From: Beroe ovata
Taxonomy: Eukaryota > Ctenophora > Nuda > Beroida > Beroidae
Assembly: GCA_946803715.1 (NCBI GenBank)
Contig: CAMPET010000123.1
Coordinates: 90,311 to 154,310, forward strand
Length of the DNA stretch: 64,000 nt
Direction of reading: 5' to 3'
The translations under genes and the position numbers were made by a program. Below are positions 25,001-34,000 of this stretch, piece after piece (the stretch's first letter is position 1; every line of letters starts with the position of its first letter). A model generated the notes under the pieces. That model ran no database searches and was not told the DNA's origin. It saw only the letters and a program-made list of their open reading frames with translations.

Positions 25001-28000
25001 AGACACAGGTCTACTGGAATACGATCATCAATAGAAATGGAAATCCGGTCATCAAGCAGTGGGTAATTGTCAGGCTGCACCTTTCCATCGATATAGACAA
25101 CCACCTGAATATTAGTGAATTACACTTCCAACTATAAACTATAAACAATACTATCGCTGTTTATAAAGTACCGAGGGAATTTTCATCCGTGATTCGCTAT
25201 CGCTACCTTGGCGAATGCTGCCCCATCAAAATTTTGATTTCGGAATGTGACGCACTGGTAGAGACCGATGTCCACACCCTCAAACTGACAGGTGACGGTA
25301 GAACCTGGCTCTGTGAAGTCCTCATTACAGCGGTACTCGACAGTTTCGGCAGTGGAGCCACGAATGTGGAGAAACATGGCGTTGGAAGTGCCATCATATT
25401 TGCTTTCTCCTACCGTGAATTTCACTGCGTACTGCACTGAAGAGATGGTTTTCTGCGATATTATTTCGAAAATATCAAACAGTCGACGAGATGAAGGAAC
25501 TTTTTCGAAAAATTGCCTCCTTGACGGAGGGAGAAGATTCAATGGTTATAGTATGTAGCTGGAGTTTGCTATTCCTAGTTTCAAGTTGGAGTTAGCTATT
25601 GCTCCGATATCAGAATGGATACCTGATTGCGACGTCACGAATAGGCAGAGGAGAACTGCTGATTTCAGCATTTTCCTTGAGAGAGAGAGAGAGAGGAGGA
25701 GAGAGAGAGAGAGGAGGAGAGAGAGAAACTGTCGGGGATAAACGATGCTGTGAGTTTGAACGAAATATTGCACTGCTCTGAGGTAGCATCGATTATGGTG
25801 ATCGCAATGACACATGCAGGGGTTCGTGAATCTATTGTTACATATCATAGAAGTGGACAGTGGCGTTATGGAATAAGAGAACCATGTATATCACACAAAT
25901 TATGTGACAGAGCAATGAATAGCCGTGACAGCGGGATTAACGCTGGTCTGCCATGATCTACAATAGGATGTGAGTCTACAATGAGGTCGTGATCACAAAC
26001 CAGCCTGCAATAGGTCAGTCCTGTCTCTCATGACTTACCACGATGTTAATGAATAAACATGTCTGATGCGACAAGATCTGTGATATGTACTGTGGATCAT
26101 AAGATTATCATAACATTGTCATACTAATGGTGCTCAGGCTAGGTGGAGACTTAGTAATCGTATGGGTTTGTATATCCTTCTCTATTCCCTATCTTATGAA
26201 TAATCAGGAACATTAAGATATTAAGGAGAATCTGGGCTTGCAAATGCAGCATTGAGCATTTTCGGGGCGTATGTTTCTCCAAGTCATAACAACTACCTAG
26301 TGGCTAAGCCTGACAATGTTTGGAAACACTGTTGCTAACCGGCAGACGGGTTCATGATCATGTTATGTATGTTACTCATTTATCCGCCCCCTCTCTGCAT
26401 AGCACAATACCTGTTATAAGGGAATCTTGATATTCAGCAATTGCATGCTAATGCTAAATGCTTGCAGTGTTGAAACAAACCTCCAGCTACACATTTGAGT
26501 GACTGATATGTTACCGTTGCTTGCACAGAGAACTTTGAATGAAGATCATGGTCCTTACTTCGTACCTCTTAAAATTAGAAAGTTGAAGTGCGCGTTGCGC
26601 TTACATGTCGCATTATTTGATGTTGATATGTGGAACGCGCGGCTACGGCACGATGGTAAAAGGAACTCAAAACATATCTGGTAATTTGTCTTTTTCGCGC
26701 GCGCGTGGGAATTTTTCTTTGCCTTGAGCAGCACATTTTGTATTTTGACATGATTTATCGTTAACACTTAACCATGATTCTTGTCAGGTGTCATAATCAT
26801 CATTCACTATTCTAATGCAATTCAATTCTTTAAACTGTGTGTACTGTGTCTGTGTAGCCCATGTAAAACGATCGTCGATCGTTGAATCGGAACTACTCAG
26901 AACTGATCACGTTGGATTATTTTCAGAAAGATATTCAACGGCTCACCAAGGAATTGGAAATCGCCCATGATGAAAAGCGAGCTCTTGTCAAGGTATTTTC
27001 ACTTTTCACTTTTCAGCATTTTGACACCTTCCAATCATTCAATGTTATCGCTCACGGCTCAATGTACTGCATTGACAACAATTTTTCATCGACTTAAGAC
27101 ACAAAACACCCGTGTAAACTGTTAATAGGAAGTTTCTGGGTTGAAAGAAGATGCAACATACAACAGAAACAAAGCTGATGAATGGAAAAACACGGCTCAG
27201 AGTCTCGAGGATTCTCTAAATCTCAGTGAAAAGGAACGGCAAGGTACACCGATGAAAATTGGTAGAAATATTGCTTACACTAGGGAATTCAAGAAACCTT
27301 GCGACGAACACACTGTTCACTCGCACTCACAGACACACAGACACACACACACAGACACACACACACACACAAACANNNNNNACACACACACACACACACA
27401 CACACGTTGTCTCCAACAGGAGTTGTGGAAGATCTACTCCGGGTACAGAACGAGTTGACAGATCTGAAGGAGGAGTACAGCGTGGTTGCCGATGAGCGGA
27501 ATCGATTCCTGGAGAAGTACAATGAACTGAGGAAGTGAGTGCAATATATATGTGAGAGGAAACCATGATATTGAGGGCGTGCCGTGAGCTATTTGTTTGT
27601 AGTAGCAGACAGTTGTGAGCTGAATATTTGGCTTCGTTCCGTGCGAATGAATCACAAGTCAGGTCTAAGTTCTGATGTACTTCGAAAGTCAATTACTAAT
27701 ACTTATCTAATGTCAATTACAATGTCAATTACTAATGCTTATCTAATGAGATCATGCAACTTGTATAAGCTCCGGTTTAGCGGAAAGATTCTTAACTCTA
27801 ATCATCACTATAAGCTGACTAAGGTAACTGCTCCACAGTGAGTGTGAAACACTACAAGAGGAAGTTAGGGAGCTTCTCCTGGAAAAAGACGAGAACCAGC
27901 ACGTTACCAGGCTGTTAGAGACACAGAAATCCATACTCGAGGAAAAGGTGAGTACATGACGTCATCACAGCATCATACTTCCCAACGTCCACTCTTTACT

Positions 28001-31000
28001 ACAAATTCATTCGATTGAAATTCGCTCGATTCCGCACTTCACTGAATCAAAAGTGTCGATTTTCGTCATCAACCCAATCTGTTTACTCAATGTTGAACTA
28101 ATCCCATGCCAGTGGAACGGAGGTAAAGACCTGGAGGCATCACAGTCCGAGTGTGTTGAACTACGTGAGGATGTCAAAGCGTGCAGGTACATGCGATGTC
28201 GTCATGACAACAGCTCATCTATGTACATTTCACTCAAAACCGTTATGAATACTCATCATAAACACGTACTCATATAGCTGAGTCTCGTAATTTTGTGATT
28301 CGTGTGAAATTATACTTTCAAAGTATGATATGCTTGAGAGGTTGTGAGCTGGTCAGCCTATCAACATGCTCGTCAGACACCTAAATATTGCCCTCGATAC
28401 TGCGCAAGCATTCTCGTCTGAATACATTGCCTGTGTCGTCTCCGTTCCCCGTATTAGTATCGAGCTCTGTGCGATATATTCATTATGGTAGTCATATCAG
28501 AGGGGGAACTGGTTAATATTCGCCACTCAAAGGACTGGTATATCCTGGCTTTGGATGCTTTCACCAGGTTTTTTTGTACGCATATACCATTTGACTCCTG
28601 ACCAACGATGAGCTGATGCTCTGTTGGAGTTTTGAACCCTTGACCCATACCTAATACCTATGGGTATAAATAGTACGCCGATCTTCCACTTTTCTTCTCG
28701 ATACTACTGTCAGATCTTCCATGTTTCGATACTACTGTCCAATCATCGCAGGGACAGAGTGAAGGTGCTGGAGCAGGCATGTGATGACCTCACCAACAAC
28801 CTAACCATCTCCACTGAAAAGGTCGCTACTCTTCTTACCGAGAAGAAGGTAAGGGAAGGATATATGATGACATGTTGATAATTGACTGTCAGATAAACGT
28901 ATCTTATGATAGTCAGACACCGATATCTTGACTTTATGATAATCCATAATTCCTATCTCAATATGATCAGTTGTTCGTATTCCCACACCCAAGAATCGTC
29001 CCTCACCACCGACTTTACTACATGTGTACTTTGTAGGTGACACAAGAGAGTTTGGGCAGGGCAGACAAGACGATAGAATTACTGAATAACGATAAGGACC
29101 GCCTTCAGAAGCAAGTGTCAGCCATTACCAGAGAGTTTGAGAATAGGATTGTTGGACTCGAACAGGAATTGGACATAGAACAGAATAAGGTTTGGTTTGG
29201 TTTGAAATCCACGAGGGATTGCCTCTTTTATGGGCGTAGAGTAAATTTACAATTGCAACACTGATATCATTAACAATTCCTAAATGCCTTGCCAAGAAAT
29301 GTTGTGAGGACTATTCCAGTCCTGTGTACAGACACCCCTCTGNGATTGTGGTGCTGCGTACACAATGACAATCGTGCAACTTGGCATATATTGGGCCTCA
29401 TTGCCTCCTTGATGCCACATTCATTTCAAACTCGGTGATCTAGGGAACTTGTGGCAAATCCCTCGCCGACTTTCATCATTGTTATACGCTCGCTCTAAGT
29501 CTAGCGTTATATCGCAGGTACTGAAACGTAGTGACGAGAACACAAGTCTCAAGAAGAGGCTCGATGAGGCACTGAACATTCACGGAACTGAGAAGGCAGA
29601 CTTGCTGAAAGACAGAAATGCTCTCGAGGACAAGGTACTTGTCTTCCGTTCGTTACCATGAAAATACCTCGATCGACGTGATTGAGATAAGATTTAGATA
29701 GTGGGATCTTTAGATTTCTCTATCTCATCTCGTTGCTATTACAGATCGCGGCCATTGAACGGATCCGAGAAAGCCTGGAGGGTGACTTGGCAGATGCAAA
29801 GTCAGCTATAGAGGAGTTGCAGTCGGCACAGAAAGTGTGAGTTCATCACCTCATAGTACGATTCTTGCACTTTTCGTTAGTGCAAGAATAATTAGTTCAT
29901 CGATCTTTCTAACATAGATAAGTGCTTATACCAGTGTTATAACGGTCAACATCATGCCCGGCTCCTAGCTCTGATTCTCGATATCATGGGAAGCGGTGTC
30001 AAGCATCTTAGCATCACCTGATCACTGTGTTTTGGTGTCTAGGTGATATGATCCTCCGCAAACGGGGTCTCATGTTCGATACCACTGAGGTTATGTGACA
30101 TCTGTAACCAGTGTACCGCTCAAACATGGTTCAAATAACCAGCACTGAGTGGCTCGAGAGTTGAGAACCATTCAGCTGCTACAATACTTGCTAATCAAAC
30201 CGTTAATCAGCTTGTAAGAGAATCATATAAAAGCTGCAAGTATACCAGTGTTAAGTATCTGCATTCTCATTTACTATCTTAAATCTACTTTCTACATACG
30301 AAGCAACAATGACGTCATCGATACCATTCGAAGTTTATCTCGAAGAGCTCTTCAAGAAAGCGAACCCTCTGCATCCACATCTTATGAAGAACTATTCCTC
30401 CTCTTCCCCTCCATCTCTCTTCGATATGCCACATACGTATACCCTGTTCCCAACACCCTCGTCTAAATATCACACTGGACAGATGAATGTTGATAGACTG
30501 GTGTCCCCATCTAACAACCTCTTGACACCACCCATGACTGCGACTCTGGATGCAGTAGTTCCACTAAGAAAACCTGCTCCTCTGAAGCCAACTCCACAAC
30601 TACTGACACCACTCCCCTCTCCTATCATGACATCAACACCGCTAGGAGTTAGCTCACAACAAGGCTCTGCTCCTCAGTTCTTCTTCCCACCCGATTTCCA
30701 TCCCCCCACTCATCAACTGACACCGCCATCACAACAACAGTTGACACCACCGCAGCAGTTGACACCCTCCGAACAACCCTACTCTCTCCTCAACAAGCCG
30801 TCCGCCGGAGGAGTTCTCTCACCACCCGACACACCTGCCCGAGTACACTCTGGCAAACAGCCAACTCTACTCGGCAAGATGAAGCGCAAGAGAAGCAGGA
30901 CAAAGTTCACTCCCTCTCAGATTCAGTCTCTGGAGAGTGAGTTTGAGCGGTGTCAATACATCAGTGTGGAACGGAGGAAGGTGCTAGCTGGGGAGTTGGG

Positions 31001-34000
31001 TGTCACTTCAGAGAATATCAGAGTGTGGTTCCAGAATAGGAGGTATCAGCTGAAGAAGACGATCAACAATATGCCCAAGATGGAATGAATATTGTGTTGA
31101 TTTGTTATAGTTTGATATTCATATTTAAATTGATTGTTGATTAAATCTATTCTTATTCTTGATAATCATGTAGTGAAAAACAAGAAGTGAATCAACCCAA
31201 TTTTAACCGGATCTCGTACTCTCTCAGAAAAGAGACAAAAGAGAATAAGTTGGCGGATGCTCTGAAGGCTATCACGGGCAACCCTGATGTTGAAGATGCC
31301 TATGTAGAGGCAGCAACATACATGACGACCATCAGGGGCGAAAGGGATTCTCTGGACAAGACCGCATCGGTTATCCCTGACCTCGAGAAAAAGATAGCAC
31401 AGCTCCAACAAGATAGAGGTATTAATTTGCATTGGAATTTTCAACAAATTTTTTAGAACCAAAGACACGACACGAGCAGCGTGTCAGCCCAGTTCAAACC
31501 CAAAGTTATGACGTAAGACTAAGACGTTATTCAATGATTCATCAATGACCGATTCTCCCACCCCCGTCAGAGAGTCTGACCAGCACAAAGCAAGACCAGG
31601 AGGAGGAGTTGAGGAGGAGGGGAGATGTGATTGATGAGCTGGAGAGTGTCAAGACTGATCTAGAGAGGAATGTCTCGAATTTGGAGAAGAGTAAGAGTGA
31701 AATGGAGACCCTCATCGGACATCTAACCGGGGAGAAAGAGAAACTCGACAGGTATGGGGCGGGGATTTCTCTATAATATGAGCTGGGGAATGGGGATTTC
31801 TCGATAGTATGAGCTGGGGAATCCTCTAACCGCGAGTCTACTATTTTCACGTGACCTCCCTTTCCAAATTCTCTCACAAATCCCAACCTTGACTATTACC
31901 CGTAACGCGAATTTACTTTATAACGGTCATATTGAGCATGAATCCAATTCAGCCTTGTGAAGGAGCACGATACACTAGTTAAGGAACACACGGCGACATC
32001 AGGGGAACTGGCAGACTCCAAGAAGCAGTGTCTCACCGTCACCGATCAGAGAGATGCTATGGATGTTGAGAACAAGAGGGTCAAGGCAGAGAACGCCAAG
32101 CTCTCCATTGAGTTGACCGACTTCAAGAAGGCCCTGGCCAGGTAAGATCAGTTAGTAACTGATGACATTAAATCCGTGTGGAACTATGGAAACCCCGCTG
32201 TATCATATTTACAACAATGTGAAAATTAACTTATGTCTCCACCATTACTACAACAGTAAGGGAGATGGCGAAAGAGCAATGCTGGAAGCTAGCAATGAGC
32301 TACGTGTTGTGAAGGGAGAACTTGAAAACCTCATGGATATCATTTCTACCAAGGTACTCGCACGACACACGGTATACGGATCTATAGCAATCAAACATTC
32401 TGTCAAAACAACGCCCTCTCAGTGCACGCATAATGAATTACGCATAATGAATTACGCATAATGGATTACAAATCACGCATAATGAATTACCAAATAATAT
32501 CGTGTTCATTGATTCATGAAGCTAACAGATTCTCCAGCTACTCTCTGCCCAGGACAATAAGATAGAGGAGCTTGATGCCCACATTGCCGAGATAACGACC
32601 AGCTTGAAGGATGTGAAGGAGGAGAGTGACGCAAAGTCGGAAGAGATCAAGACACTCCGATCCCAGGTAACGAATGTTTTGCTCTATTGACACCACGCTA
32701 ATCACCCAACAATATCGATATTTGCGCTATCGATCAAGCAATGTGTCATTACCGCACCTGGTGTTAACACCGTTGACATCGCATGTTTGCGTCAAGGTAC
32801 GTGACATTGAGCGGCAGAAGGAGAGGGAGGGGGAGTTGGATCTCGAGAGTAGCACCCTCGTCAGGGAGAAAGAGGAACAACTGAAGAAGTACGAACGAGT
32901 AGTAGAGACTTACAAGACTAAGATCGAGGTATGTGTTGTGCGCGGTCACGTGTGCAATTCGAGTTGGGTCATTGTTAGAATGTTAGTTTTCAATGGAGGA
33001 AATCACTATCGAAATTTGGACTTAATCTCAGAGAAATACTTCAACTTGGAGTTAAGAATTCCATCAATTTACAGCTTGTTCCCTTGATATCGGCACTGGC
33101 CCTTGTTTTTGCAGGCTCTTGAAAAACAGAAGTGTGACGCTGATGAAGAGAAAGCTAAGTTGAGGAGTGATAAGAAACACCTGGAGAAGCAAGTGAGAGA
33201 TCTCAGCGAAACCGTGAGTATGCTATATTCATGTGTAATTGTGTGTGTGAGATCACACATGTTGATCGTGTGTGAGATCACACATTTGTACGTGTCGCTC
33301 GTTAAGTCGTCAACTGATGTCCTGATCTTTATTTTCTGTTCTCAATCTGAATGTTGGGTACTTGATTATAATATGTCAGATTATCTGAATTTCCATGTTA
33401 GTGTTATACTATTTTTCCCAAAACCAAATGAGATTTGGTTGTTTTAGTCCGCAGCATCTGTGCGTTCTTTATTCTAAAGTCTGTGATATGAAAAAGAACG
33501 CGGCATATACGTCAGATTGCCGCCACATCACGTGTAGAAACACTGTAGCTTTTTCTAGTGAGGTGGCGGCAGTCTGACGTATATGCCGCGTTCTTTTTCA
33601 TATCACAGACTTTAGAATAAAGAACGCACAGATGCTGCGGACTAAAACAACCAAATCTCATTTGGTTTTGGGAAAAATATTATATATATAATCGTCCCCC
33701 AAAAAACGACAAACACCCTCGATTTCGGCGATTTCAAGTCGCTATAACTTCGCCATTTTTCATCCGATTGACTTGAAACTTTGGTTGCCGCCTTTCCATG
33801 GCCCGAATAGACGGAAAACAAAGTTTCATAACAATTGTATGAATAGAAGCGGTGTTATTGATAGTCGAAATTCGGCGAATCCGTAAAAACATATAGTAGG
33901 GTCTGGCAAGCGCCGCAGCTTTTCGCGCATTACATAAACGCATCAAGCTCACCGAGTCGGCCCTTCGGGCCTCCTCGGTGACCTAGCTCGCAAAAAGGGC

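Noticed and set aside
31166-31468. Minus-strand 100-codon frame
   Set aside because: Antisense shadow of the coiled-coil exon 31228-31418.
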